The translations under genes were made by a program, and so were the position numbers. From positions 5,279,485-5,343,484 of the forward strand of contig CM065694.1 of NCBI GenBank assembly GCA_017654935.2: a stretch of 64,000 bases of DNA. Direction: 5' to 3'. The notes under the pieces were generated by a model. The model ran no database searches and was not told the DNA's origin. It saw nothing but the letters and a program-made list of their open reading frames with translations. Shown here in pieces: positions 43,203-56,611 of the stretch (the first letter of the stretch is position 1; each line of letters opens with the position of its first letter). Origin of the DNA: Phymorhynchus buccinoides (lineage: Eukaryota > Mollusca > Gastropoda > Neogastropoda > Raphitomidae).

Positions 43203-43702
43203 NNNNNNNNNNNNNNNNNNNNNNNNNNNNNNNNNNNNNNNNNNNNNNNNNNNNNNNNNNNNNNNNNNNNNNNNNNNNNNNNNNNNNNNNNNNNNNNNNN
43301 NNNNNNNNNNNNNNNNNNNNNNNNNNNNNNNNNNNNNNNNNNNNNNNNNNNNNNNNNNNNNNNNNNNNNNNNNNNNNNNNNNNNNNNNNNNNNNNNNNNN
43401 NNNNNNNNNNNNNNNNNNNNNNNNNNNNNNNNNNNNNNNNNNNNNNNNNNNNNNNNNNNNNNNNNNNNNNNNNNNNNNNNNNNNNNNNNNNNNNNNNNNN
43501 NNNNNNNNNNNNNNNNNNNNNNNNNNNNNNNNNNNNNNNNNNNNNNNNNNNNNNNNNNNNNNNNNNNNNNNNNNNNNNNNNNNNNNNNNNNNNNNNNNNN
43601 NNNNNNNNNNNNNNNNNNNNNNNNNNNNNNNNNNNNNNNNNNNNNNNNNNNNNNNNNNNNNNNNNNNNNNNNNNNNNNNNNNNNNNNNNNNNNNNNNNNN
43701 NN
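43203..43702. other. Assembly gap (500 N)
   Basis: Exactly 500 unknown bases between TG-rich microsatellite and an A-rich stretch 55 bp beyond POLR3B exon G. The missing POLR3B exons would be expected here, so the true size must be far larger than 500. Confidence 0.97.
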
Positions 43703-43757
43703 TCAGTTTCTAAAAAAAAAAAATAAAAACAATGAGTGGCATTAAAATGAAATGTAC

Positions 43758-43909
43758 CTGTTTTGGAGACAAGATGTTGAGTTTCTGGCACTCCTCCAGA
43801 CAAGGGGCGAGGGCAGTTGCGGAATATTCGTCCGTTCCGGGGACCATCATCATGATTTCTTGTCCGACTCTTCCCCATGCCCTTCAGCATGACTAACACG
43901 GGGAATGTC
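43758..43909 (-). CDS. POLR3B: POLR3B exon G (frame broken by small indels)
   Basis: Reads, in pieces of different frame, DIP / VLVMLKGMG / ESDKEI-like / [16 protein letters not shown] / [16 protein letters not shown], matching human DIPIVIIFKAMGVESDQEI ... SLEECQKAQIF. Relative to this alignment there is one extra C near 43903 and a missing base near 43872 and near 43860. Acceptor GACAG|GAC, donor CAG|GTACAT. Two further copies of its 5' half follow (43990-44190), also with indels. Sequencing error beside the gap, or decay, are both possible. Confidence 0.8.
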
Positions 43910-46900
43910 CTGTCATCGCCATCATCATAAGTCATCATCACATCACCATCATCATCATCACATTGATCATCATCATCCAAATCATCGTCATCAATAATCA
44001 GATTTCTTGTTCCGACTCTATCCCCATGCCCTCAGCATGACTTACCACGTGGAATGTACTGTCATGCCATCATCATAACATCATCATACCATTCATCATC
44101 ACCAATATCATCATGGATTTCTTGTTCCGTACTCTGTCCCTATTGCACTTCAACATGACTACACTGGAATGTCCTGTAATCTTCACCATCATCACCATCA
44201 TCACCACCAAGATCATCATCATCACCATCATCGTCCTCATCCTCATTACCATGACCAACTTCAACTTCAAAGAACTTTATTGTCTCAAGAATGGGAAATT
44301 AAATTGTGGCAACGCCTGCGATTCAATCACATGAAAACAACATTTATGAGATCTCGAAAGCATGCAAAACAACATAAAAGAAAATAGTACAGGGAATCCC
44401 ATTTAGTACGAGTACGGTTTAAACGAGAGACCGTGTTTAACGAGTGGTTTCAAAATTCCCAACCACAAGCCTTCTTTTTCCTTTGTTAATTAATTCTGCA
44501 TACAACGAGCTCGCTACAACGAGCAACTTGCATATAACGTACAATTTATTGACTCCCAAAGTCAAGCTTTTATGCAAAAACTACGCGGTTAGAACGAGAA
44601 CGCACTTACAACCACACCGCCATCCCAAAGTCAAACTTTCTTGCACAACTACCTGGCTAGAACGAGTACACACTGACAACAACATCGCCATCTTGACTGA
44701 CCCCTCGATATGTAAGCGGCATTCTGATTGGCCGATATAACAACTTGGGTGTCTGCAGCGCAAGCAGACGACACTGGACTCACTCTTTGCGCACTGATCT
44801 TGTGACTTCCGGGAAATTTTAACTTTCTTTTAAAGCGCGTGTGTGTATTTTATGTTTTTGATGTTATCGTGTGTTAATAAACTGTTTTAAAGTGTTTGTA
44901 ATCGGCATTAAAAACCCTATGGATACAGGATACTGGGCTTACAACCATGCTTTGTTGGGTAAGTGTGTTGTTTCCGTTTTTCTGTCTTTTTCACACTTTA
45001 CCAACACGCACATCACAGTAGATGTGAGGACCGATTGATAGGTTCGTCAGGGTTGCCAAAATCGATAAAATGGTTTGAACGAGCAATGCTTACACCGAGT
45101 AAATTGGCCCTCTCCCCTGGAAATCGTACTAAACGGGTTTCACTGTATGCAGAATCAAAAATCAGTATAACAATCATCATCATTATTGCATCGTCATCAT
45201 TATTATCAATACCATCATTCACCATCACCATGATCTTTCATTATTGCATCCTCATCAACTATTGATCATCAAGCAGTATAATCATCATTCACTATTGCAT
45301 TTCATAATCACCATGACTGTCATCATCATCATCACAGTGATCAGAAAAATTATGCAAGGTTACACAGAAAAAAAGGTGCAGTTGCGCGCATTACAAGAAC
45401 AAAATGAGGTGAAAGCAACAGGCCACATAGTTAAAAAGAAGTGTGCACTATTTGAACTCTATACCTCAATATAGTTTTTGAGATATCAAACCATTTATTT
45501 TTGCAAACCACAAAAAAGCACTGAAAAATCGCAAAGTTTGTGAACATTCTCATTTTATATACCAATTTCCCTGTAGTCAAGGCCAGATATAAAACAGTAT
45601 GAAGATAAGGCAAAGAAATCACTTGTGTGATAAATGTCAACCTTTTTCTGCATCAGAATCAGTCACTGTAATTTGAAAATTCAACAAAAGTATTTTTGAT
45701 GCCAGCTTGTGTAGTACTAGTTAGTACCTTAAAAGCAGCCCACGCAAGTGACTGACCTCACTGAAACAGTTGAGTTTGACGTAGAACCGATCTTTCTTGG
45801 TGATCACGTTGGTTTTGGTCTTCTTTTCATGCGTAGAACTGCACACAAGAAATAAGAAAAGACGTCCACATAATCACTCGGGAAACCATCAATAACTCAG
45901 TTTGGGAGAGAGGTAAAAGGCGAACAGAAAAGCCAACAGAAGCCGGGGAACTGGGGATGGTTTGAGTAATCCTTTCATTGCCACTGTCGCCTCTTGACAC
46001 CACAATCACTTAACACCTGCGTCAAATGACTCTTATGAGGCATCAAATGAGGATCTGGTATCCATTGACCTTATGTTCTCAATTTCGGGATGTAAGGGCA
46101 GACAAAGTCTTATTTTATACATGTTAAAGAGGAATCACCAATGTTGCAGACACAATATTTTCTCCACCCAGGTAAGCTTAATTGGTTACATGTTTGGCGG
46201 AGGAAATGGCTGGCGTTGAAAGGGTTAAAGGAAATTGCATTGTATACTCAATAAAATCACCTTGGCTTAAGGCTACGTCAGTCCACGTCAGAACATCAAG
46301 GCTACATCAAAACGTACTTAGCTTCTGCATAGCTATGCGGGGATTGTCATTAGCCATGACAAAAAAAATCCTAGCATAGCATCATCAGTCTCCACCCCCT
46401 CCCCCTAACTGTCGAAGTGTGGCTACGCACATGGCTGGGTAATAAAAAACGATCACACGGCAAAATAAGTGTCTCATCCCCTAGCTGGTGAATTTGCTCC
46501 CATAGTGTTCAAGTGCTCGGGCTGTTGGGATGATCCCTGGAGTTCTTTTAGCAAGGGCACGGGCCAACAAAAACAAACCAACATATTCAATGGAAATGCA
46601 TTCAATCACTCTCCCTCCGAAATCGGAATGTGCCGGCTGTACGCAGTGAGGAGACCAATGAAAACTGAAAAAACGGACTCATACAATACATACATACATA
46701 CTTCTTCTTCTTCTTCTTCTTCTTCGCCTCAGGCAGCCAACTTCATCAGCTGAAGATTCTGCTGCACTTTGGGGGGTAGTAAGAAGAGAAGAAATTAGAA
46801 AGCTGAGGAGATAGAATTAGAAGTAGCCTAATGGAAAGAAGTAAAGATTAAAAAAAACAACTAGTGTGGATCTGTCTATTATAAAAAAAATAAAATAAAA

Positions 46901-49900
46901 ATAAAAGTGGACCATTAGCCTTATATTAGTCGTAGTATCTGGGCGTAGCCTTTACCCATTATGGCCTGGGACACAGAAGAAGAAGAATCTTAGCGTTGGC
47001 AGTTCACCTGCTGACGGAGCACTGGTAGCCTCCCTTGGGGTTCCTCTCCACGATCATGCGGTTCTTGGAGAGCTGCTCCTGGATGAGGATCACCTTCTCT
47101 GTGCCGCGGATGATGAAGTAGCCCCCGGGGTCCATGGGGCACTCCTTCAGCTTGGCCAGCTCCGCCGGCGTCTTGTCCGTCAGGTGGCAGTTGGAGCTCC
47201 GCAGCATGATGGGCATCCTGGGAAAAGAGCGTCAGTGCAACTGCCTAAACCACAGGCTTAAAGCATAATCCAGATTTCCTCCCCCCCTCCCTCTCCCTCC
47301 CAAAAAAGTCAAAAATACATTATTATCACGTTAGGTGAAATTACAGTGTGGTCTCGTACAAGCACAATACAAGCAAAGAAACACATTTGCATGCATAAAA
47401 ATGGAAACAAAACTAAGAAAGAAAATGAATAACAAATCATGCTTCGCCCCCCCAAAAAAATTGAACATAGTTAGGGTCGATACAAGCGACTATCAAAACA
47501 TTAAGAACTGCCCTCTTTCCCACCATTTCTATCCTCGCATTCATTTATTCACCCCCACCCTACCCCCAAGACCTTAATAAATCATCCAAAATTAAGTCTT
47601 ATAAGGGAGGGGTCTTATAATGGAGGTAATTTTAATACTTACAAAGAAGGGCAATGTCTCAGAGAAGTAGATCTTACCCTCTATACAAGTCTTGAGTAGT
47701 CTGGATAGCTGAAATGAGTAGTTTTGGTGCAAAATGATTAGAATCTAGCATTATTTCGAATTTTGAAGAGTAGTAGATATCCAAACTGAGTAAAACACTA
47801 CTCAAAAAGAGTAGAGTAAACAGTGTGTAGGAGGGAGTCTCATAATGGGAGGTCTTATAAGGGAGGTTCCACTGTATTTGTACTGAAAGATTCCCCAGTA
47901 TCCCCACGAGGGAATCTATGTGATCTACAGAACATGGGGTAGTCATTCACATAACAGCTGCAGCATGGGAAGACGACTTACTTTGCTATGTTCACACCCC
48001 TGCGTATGACCAGCTGCCTCCCTCGAGTGAACTCCACGTCCACGTGGATAGGGGCAGAATAGGTCATGTCCCTTAAGCGGCACTGAAAGGTACAACAGCA
48101 CATTGGATTCATCAAGAAACAGGCACTGAAATGCACCACAACAACAGCACATTGGATTCATCAAGAAACGGGCACTGAAATGCACCACAACAACAGCACA
48201 TGGGATTCATCAAGAAACAGGCACTGAAAGGTACCACAACAGCACATTGGATTCATCAAGAAACAGGCACTGAAAGGTACCACAACAACACACAATGGAT
48301 TCATCCAGAAACAGGCACTGAAAGGTACCACAACAGCACATTGGATTCATCAAGAAACAGGCGCTGAAAGGTACCACAACCACATTGGATTCATCGAGAA
48401 ACGCACTGAAAGGTACCACAACAGCACATTGGATTCATCAAGAAACAGGCGCTGAAAGGTACCACAACCACATTGGATTCATCAAGAAACAGGCACTGAA
48501 AGGTACCACAACAACAGCACATTGGATTCATCAAGAAACGGGCACTGAAACGGCACCACAACAACAGCACATTGGATTCATCAAGAAACGGGCACTGAAA
48601 GGCACCACAACAACAGCACATTGGATTCATCAAGAAACGGGCACTGAAAGGCACCACAACAACAGCACATTGGATTCATCAAGAAACAGGCACTGAAAGG
48701 CACCACAACAACAGCACATTGGATTCATCAAGAAACAGGCACTGAAATCCGGAACAACAACAGCACATTGGATTCATCAAGAAACAAAACATAGACAACG
48801 GGTTGTTTAGGTAGTTATTGACACGAGGTGGCGTTTGAATTAGAGCAGTTTCCTAGCAGTAAAAAACTCTCTCTCTCTCTCTTTCTCTCTCTCTGTGTCT
48901 CTCTCTCTCTCTTTCTTTCTCTCTCTCTCTCTCTCTCTGGCTCGTTCGCAGCAAAAATAGATTTTGCCTCATATAGACAAAGGGGAGTAACGTAATATGG
49001 GAGAGTGATGGCCAGTTGCACTGCCAGGAGCACCCACTCTAATCCGGAAAAAGCACACAACTTCTATTGATCAAGGCCTACTATGGTACCTATACATTTC
49101 ACCTAGGTCAGTGCAAGAAACTAGATAAGAGATATCCGTCAAACATGAGTTGTTCCAACAGGAACTTCCTTGATCTGCTCCTGCTCCATCTGCACTGAGC
49201 TAGGCAAATAGGAAGCGTAGTTGTGTGTGTGTTTTAGGGATGGGATCGCTTGAAAGTTATTTTCAGAGTAACAAAAAAAAAATCTGTAATATCCAGTCAA
49301 ACATGCCCACTGTTCCAACAGCAAAAACAAAGACCTGGTCAGACCCCGTCTCGGTGGCCCAGTAGCTCTTTGGAAGCCTGGAGGACCTGCAACATACGGC
49401 CGCCTTCATATTGGATGCTGGGGGGTCCCTCTGACGTATGAGAAGAATATCCAGTCAAAATTGTTTTTCACTTCCAGTTGACTTTGAAGCCACCTTTGAA
49501 GACAGGACATTATAGGTATTATTAGATATTAGGTACTTTATAGTCACAGAGACATTTCTGTGAAATTCGGATTGCTCCCACCTGGAGAGAGCGTCTCAGC
49601 CAGAGGCGCGCCACCCAATTTTTTTTTTCCATGCGATTTTTGTGTGACTGATAAGAGGAAGGAAAGGAGGGGGGGGGGAGGATTTTGACCAAATGACAAC
49701 TTTTTCGTTGCCACTGGGATTAACGTGTGCTAAGTGCAAGGGCACAACCTCATCCGAAAGACTCCACGTTCAGACCGTAAGGCCTAGTGCAAAGTGAGGA
49801 AAAAATCCCCTGTACCCAGGTTCAAACTCGGGTTTACTTGACACAAGGCGAACGCGCTACCACTGTGCCACTACACATGACATCAGCCACTCCAAAGCTG

Positions 49901-52900
49901 TACTGCATGTACTAGCGACACTCCACAATATGTGAGAGTTCCAAACTTCAATTCGTCGCGATCGGATTCCCAGTTCAATTAATCGGAACAGGAGCTGACA
50001 ATCATATTTTCAGAACTCCACGATCCATGTTCTTATTTTCCTGGATATATACTGGTCTGCCTTGACGATAGGCATCCCTGCATCAGGTAGAATCCGAGAA
50101 TTTGTGCAGCGCAACTGATCTAAAGTAATCTTTAACCCTTTCAACGCCAGACATTTTTCAGCAAACAAATCCACGAAAACTTACCTGGGTAGAGACAAAA
50201 ATCAGTCTGTAATATTGGGGATTCCTCTGTGACATATTTAAAATAAGGCCTATCTTTACTTTACCTCCCAAAATTAAAAGAATAGGGTCTTCGGATAACA
50301 GACCCTGATTTGATGCCTTTTAGTGACATGGGTTCAATCATTGTGGTTGGACCCATGTGGTTGGAAAATGGCGGTGAAAGGGCTAAAATTAAACTAAACT
50401 AATCTTTGAAATGAAGCTAACATCCAACAGAAACTTACCTCGTGAGGAGACAAATTGTGGATCACTTGACTCATTTCCTGCCATGAAGGCTCTTTCACTT
50501 CAATGTTGGTATACCTGGAATATTACAAACATGCAAAAACGATAAAACACGTCATTTCAACAATACTTTGGTACCATAGCCATTTGTATGCTAATAAACA
50601 AAATGACCAGTTATTACAGCACCATCTCCTTTGCCATTCTATTCTTTGAGTTTGAGACAGTTACTTGGCATTTGGTATATATTCTAGTCACAGAGACTTT
50701 TCTGTGAAATTCGGGCTGCTCTCCCCCGGAGCGCGTCGCTGCAAGCGCAGCGCCTATTTTTGTGTGTTTTGTATGGCCTGAGTTACTTTTGACGTACAGA
50801 CGTGCATCTCTGACAGTCAAAACTCCAATCTGACGCACTGGGTTTCAGACGAGTACGTCACTCACAAGTAGTTTCGCCTTGTATTGGCTTAAGGCTGTGT
50901 CAAACCAATTGACATAAGCTAGAACACCAAGGCTACATCAAACTGTTGTTATGTAAGTTATGCGGGGATTGTCTTTAGCCATGGCACGCTCCTAGCATAA
51001 CATCATCAGTCAAAAATCCTCTGAAGTCGGAGTGTGGCTGCCTACGTGGTGGGGAAGTCAAAAACGGTCACACACGTAATGTTCTCATCCCTAGCTGGTG
51101 CATTTGTACCATAGTGTTCAAATACTTCGGCTTTTGGGATGATCCCTGGAGTCTTTAAGCCAGGATACAATAACAACCAAAAAGTAGTAAAGTTTCGCCT
51201 GACGCAGAGTTTTAAATAAATGGTTGAAAACTATAAACATAAGACCCTCTCAGTCTAACCAGCCGAAGACAGACATGCTGGGCCTAACTATGTCTTTGTT
51301 AGGCGCATAATGGCAGCATGACCAGACCTGCCTACCCCCAATTTCTTTTTTAGGTACTCCATGAAATAAAATTCCGTACTTGTTCTCAAAATTCCGTATT
51401 TTGCAAGGAGACCCCAAAACGGAACATTACAGAACATTAAACCGCCATGCGAAATGACGAAAAACACTCGATTTTGACCGATCTTAGAAGAGCTTAAGTT
51501 CAAATTTTTGCCGTATTAATTTCCCATTTACCGTACTGCAGTACTGGGGCTCAAAATCGTGTACAAAATACGGAAAAATCGTATGGGTAGGCAGGTCTGC
51601 ATGACACATCAGCGCTCATATGACAGGAAACTGACTGAAGGATAAAACAAAAAAACCCCATTCTACAATATCCAGCAAACACCTTAGAAATCTAGAGATA
51701 TATTTTGTACACCGATTTTGACCCATTAATTTTGAAGATAGAATGAACACTGATGCAATGATAGCATACCGCATTCACAACCAGCCTGATGAAAGCCCTA
51801 CGAGCGGAAAGCTTGCTTCTTCTATTTTCTACCTTGATCACCAAACCAGCCTGATGAAAGCCCTACGACCGGAAAGCTTGCCTCTTCTATTTTCTACCTT
51901 GATCACCAAACCAGCCTGATGAAAGCTCTACGAGCGGAAAGCTTGCTTTCTTCTATTTTCTACCTTGATCACCAAACCAGCCTGATGAAAGCTCTACGAG
52001 TACGGAAAGCTTGCCTCTTCTATTTTCTACCTTGATCACCAAACCAGCCTGATGAAAGCTCTACGAGCGGAAAGCTTGCCTCTTCTATTTTCTACCTTGA
52101 TCACCAAACCAGCCTCATGAAAGCTCTACGAGCGGAAAGCTTGCCTCTTCTATTTTCTACCTTGATCACCAAACCAGCCTCATGAAAGCTCTACGAGCGG
52201 AAAGCTTGCCTCTTCTATTTTCTACCTTGATCACCAAACCAGCCTCATGAAAGCTCTACGAGCGGAAAGCTTGCCTCTTCTATTTTCTACCTTGATCACC
52301 AAACCAGCCTCATGAAAGCTCTACGAGCGGAAAGCTTGCCTCTTCTATTTTCTACCTTGATCACCAAACCAGCCTCATGAAAGCTCTACGAGCGGAAAGC
52401 TTGCCTCTTCTATTTTCTACCTTGATCACCAAACCAGCCTCATGAAAGCTCTACGAGCGGAAAGCTTGCCTCTTCTATTTTCTACCTTGATCACCAAACC
52501 AGCCTGATGAAAGCTCTACGAGCGGAAAGCTTGCCTCTTCTATTTTCTACCTTGATCACCAAACCAGCCTCATGAAAGCTCTACGAGCGGAAAGCTTGCC
52601 TCTTCTATTTTCTACCTTGATCACCAAACCAGCCTGATGAAAGCTCTACGAGCGGAAAGCTTGCCTCTTCTATTTTCTACCTTGATCACCAAACCAGCCT
52701 GATGAAAGCTCTACGAGCGGAAAGCTTGCCTCTTCTATTTTCTACCTTGATCACCAAACCAGCCTGATGAAAGCTCTACGAGCGGAAAGCTTGCCTCTTC
52801 TATTTTCTACCTTGATCACCAAACCAGCCTGATGAAAGCTCTACGAGCGGAAAGCTTGCCTCTTCTATTTTCTACCTTGATCACCAAACCAGCCTGATGA

Positions 52901-55900
52901 AAGCTCTACGAGCGGAAAGCTTGCCTCTTCTATTTTCTACCTTGATCACCAAACCAGCCTCATGAAAGCTCTACGAGCGGAAAGCTTGCCTCTTCTATTT
53001 TCTACCTTGATCACCAAACCAGCCTCATGAAAGCTCTACGAGCGGAAAGCTTGCCTCTTCTATTTTACTACCTTGATCACCAAACCAGCCTGATGAAAGC
53101 TCTACGAGCGGAAAGCTTGCCTCTTCTATTTTCTACCTTGATCACCAAACCAGCCTCATGAAAGCTCTACGAGCGGAAAGCTTGCCTCTTCTATTTTCTA
53201 CCTTGATCACCAAACCAGCCTGATGAAAGCTCTACGAGCGGAAAGCTTGCCTCTTCTATTTTCTACCTTGATCACCAAACCAGCCTGATGAAAGCTCTAC
53301 GAGCGGAAAGCTTGCCTCTTCTATTTTCTACCTTGATCACCAAACCAGCCTCATGAAAGCTCTACGAGCGGAAAGCTTGCCTCTTCTATTTTCTACCTTG
53401 ATCACCAAACCAGCCTCATGAAAGCTCTACGAGCGGAAAGCTTGCCTCTTCTATTTTCTACCTTGATCACCAAACCAGCCTACGATGAAAGCTCTACGAG
53501 CGGAAAGCTTGCCTCTTCTATTTTCTACCTTGATCACCAAACCAGCCTGATGAAAGCTACGAGCGGAAAGCTTGCCTTTTCTATTTTCTACCTTGATCAC
53601 CAAACCAGCCTCATGAAAGCTCTACGAGCGGAAAGCTTGCCTCTTCTATTTTCTACCTTGATCACCAAACCAGCCTCATGAAAGCTCTACGAGCGGAAAG
53701 CTTGCCTCTTCTATTTTCTACCTTGATCACCAAACCAGCCTCATGAAAGCTCTACGAGCGGAAAGCTTGCCTCTTCTATTTTCTACCTTGATCACCAAAC
53801 CAGCCTCATGAAAGCTCTACGAGCGGAAAGCTTGCCTCTTCTATTTTCTACCTTGATCACCAAACCAGCCTCATGAAAGCTCTACGAGCGGAAAGCTTGC
53901 CTCTTCTATTTTCTACCTTGATCACCAAACCAGCCTGATGAAAGCCCTACGAGCGGAAAGCTTGCCTCTTCTATTTTCTACCTTGATCACCAAACCAGCC
54001 TGATGAAAGCCCTACGAGCGGAAAGCTTGCCTCTTCTATTTTCTACCTTGATCACCAAACCAGCCTCATGAAAGCTCTACGAGCGGAAAGCTTGCCTCTT
54101 CTATTTTCTACCTTGATCACCAAACCAGCCTGATGAAAGCTCTACGAGCGGAAAGCTTGCTTCTTCTATTTTCTACCTTGATCACCAAACCAGCCTGATG
54201 AAAGCTCTACGAGTGGAAAGCTTGCCTCTTCTATTTTCTACCTTGATCACCAAACCAGCCTGATGAAAGCTCTACGAGCCTGGAAAGCTTGCGGAAAGCT
54301 TGCTTCTTCTATTTTCTACCTTGATCACCAAACCAGCCTGATGAAAGCTCTACGAGTGGAAAGCTTGCTTCTTCTATTTTCTACCTTGATCACCAAACCA
54401 GCCTGATGAAAGCTCTACGAGTGGAAAGCTTGCATCTTCTATTTTCTACCTTGATCACCAAACCAGCCTGATGAAAGCTCTACGAGCGGAAAGCTTGCCT
54501 CTTCTATTTTCTACCTTGATCACCAAACCAGCCTGATGAAAGCCCTACGAGCGGAAAGCTTGCCTCTTCTATTTTCTACCTTGATCACCAAACCAGCCTG
54601 ATGAAAGCCCTACGAGCGGAAAGCTTGCATTTTCTATTTTCTACCTTGATCACCAAACCAGCCTGATGAAAGCCCTACGAGCGGAAAGCTTGCCTCTTCT
54701 ATTTTCTACCTTGATCACCAAACCAGCCTGATGAAAGCTCTACGAGCGGAAAGCTTGCCTCTTCTATTTTCTACCTTGATCACCAAACCAGCCTGATGAA
54801 AGCTCTACGAGCGGAAAGCTTGCCTCACCAAACCAGCCTGATTTCTATTTTCTACCTTGATCACCAAACCAGCCTCATGAAAGCTCTACGAGCGGAAAGC
54901 TTGCCTCTTCTATTTTCTACCTTGATCACCAAACCAGCCTGATGAAAGCCCTACGAGCGGAAAGCTTGCCTCTTCTATTTTCTACCTTGATCACCAAACC
55001 AGCCTGATGAAAGCTCTACGAGCGGAAAGCTTGCCCTCTTCTATTTTCTACCTTGATCACCAAACCAGCCTGATGAAAGCTCTACGAGCGGAAAGCTTGC
55101 TTCTTCTATTTTCTACCTTGATCACCAAACCAGCCTCATGAAAGCTCTACGAGTGGAAAGCTTGCCTCTTCTATTTTCTACCTTGATCACCAAACCAGCC
55201 TCATGAAAGCTCTACGAGCGGAAAGCTTGCCTCTTCTATTTTCTACCTTGATCACCAAACCAGCCTGATGAAAGCTCTACGAGCGGAAAGCTTGCTTCTT
55301 CTATTTTCTACCTTGATCACCAAACCAGCCTGATGAAAGCTCTACGAGTGGAAAGCTTGCCTCTTCTATTTTCTACCTTGATCACCAAACCAGCCTGATG
55401 AAAGCTCTACGAGCGGAAAGCTTGCCTCTTCTATTTTCTACCTTGATCACCAAACCAGCCTGATGAAAACTCTACGAGTGGAAAGCTTGCATCTTCTATT
55501 TTCTACCTTGATCACCAAACCAGCCTGATGAAAGCTCTACGAGTGGAAAGCTTGCATCTTCTATTTTCTACCTTGATCACCAAACCAGCCTGATGAAAGC
55601 CCTACGAGTGGAAAGCTTGCATCTTCTATTTTCTACCTTGATCACCAAACCAGCCTGATGAAAGCACTACGAGCGGAAAGCTTGCCTCTTCTATTTTCTA
55701 CCTTGATCACCAAACCAGCTGAAAGCTCTACGAGTGGAAGCTTGCTTCTTCTATTTTCTACCTTGATCACCAAACCAGCCTGATGAAAGCTCTCCTTGGT
55801 TTTAGGTCTCACCCGAAGGACCAGGAAATAGGAGTAACTTAAAAGTTACTTTCCCAAGGACACAATACCCCGCGAACGGAGCTGGGTTCGAACCAGCGCG

Positions 55901-56572
55901 CTAGCAAACCCGTTGGGTTACGAGTGGCGACTCTAACCAACTACGCCATGACGCCATGGGGAGAGAGTGAAAACTAACAACGCGTGTTTCGACCTTTACT
56001 AGTCAGTAGTGTTTGTCACATGCAAAACAACGTGTTACCGTCACTGGGTTTCTTACTTCAGATAGAACTGGTGGTCAGCTTTACATGTCCATATATTGTT
56101 GGCCTTCACAATGTTGATAATCTGTTCAAAAAAAGAAAGAAAGAAAATTAAACATCAACCAATTGTTGACAAATAATAACTCAAATGTTATCACATTCTT
56201 TCAACCCCTTGAGTGGTTGACTGCCAGAGAAAATTAAAGAAAATATCATTGTACAAATCATGCCATGAAAAAAACAACTGATAGAGCCAATCTGGCAAAA
56301 TGGTCTGGGGATATAACTCTCTTGACTGTGTTAGAGCAAAAACCAGCATATCAGAGTTATTCCTCTTCATCTGATGACGTCATCAGTGATGTCATCAGGT
56401 CAGTATGTGATACGTTATACGGCAGTCAAGGGGTTAAATAGTACTAAAAGTATACTACAGACAATATCAGCGTGAGTACAACCAAGGGTAAATCAAATGC
56501 TAAGTGATATGATGTAGTCAGCATGCAAAGTTTTATTATCCTTAAAAGTTATAAATTTAAATACATGTCATA

Positions 56573-56611
<39 letters not shown>

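Noticed and set aside
43192..43980. Long frame across the 43.2-kb gap
   Set aside because: Mostly unknown bases; only the exon G portion is real coding sequence.
55850..55960. Functional tRNA gene
   Set aside because: Good A and B boxes, but the acceptor stem does not pair and a SINE-like body follows; called a SINE.
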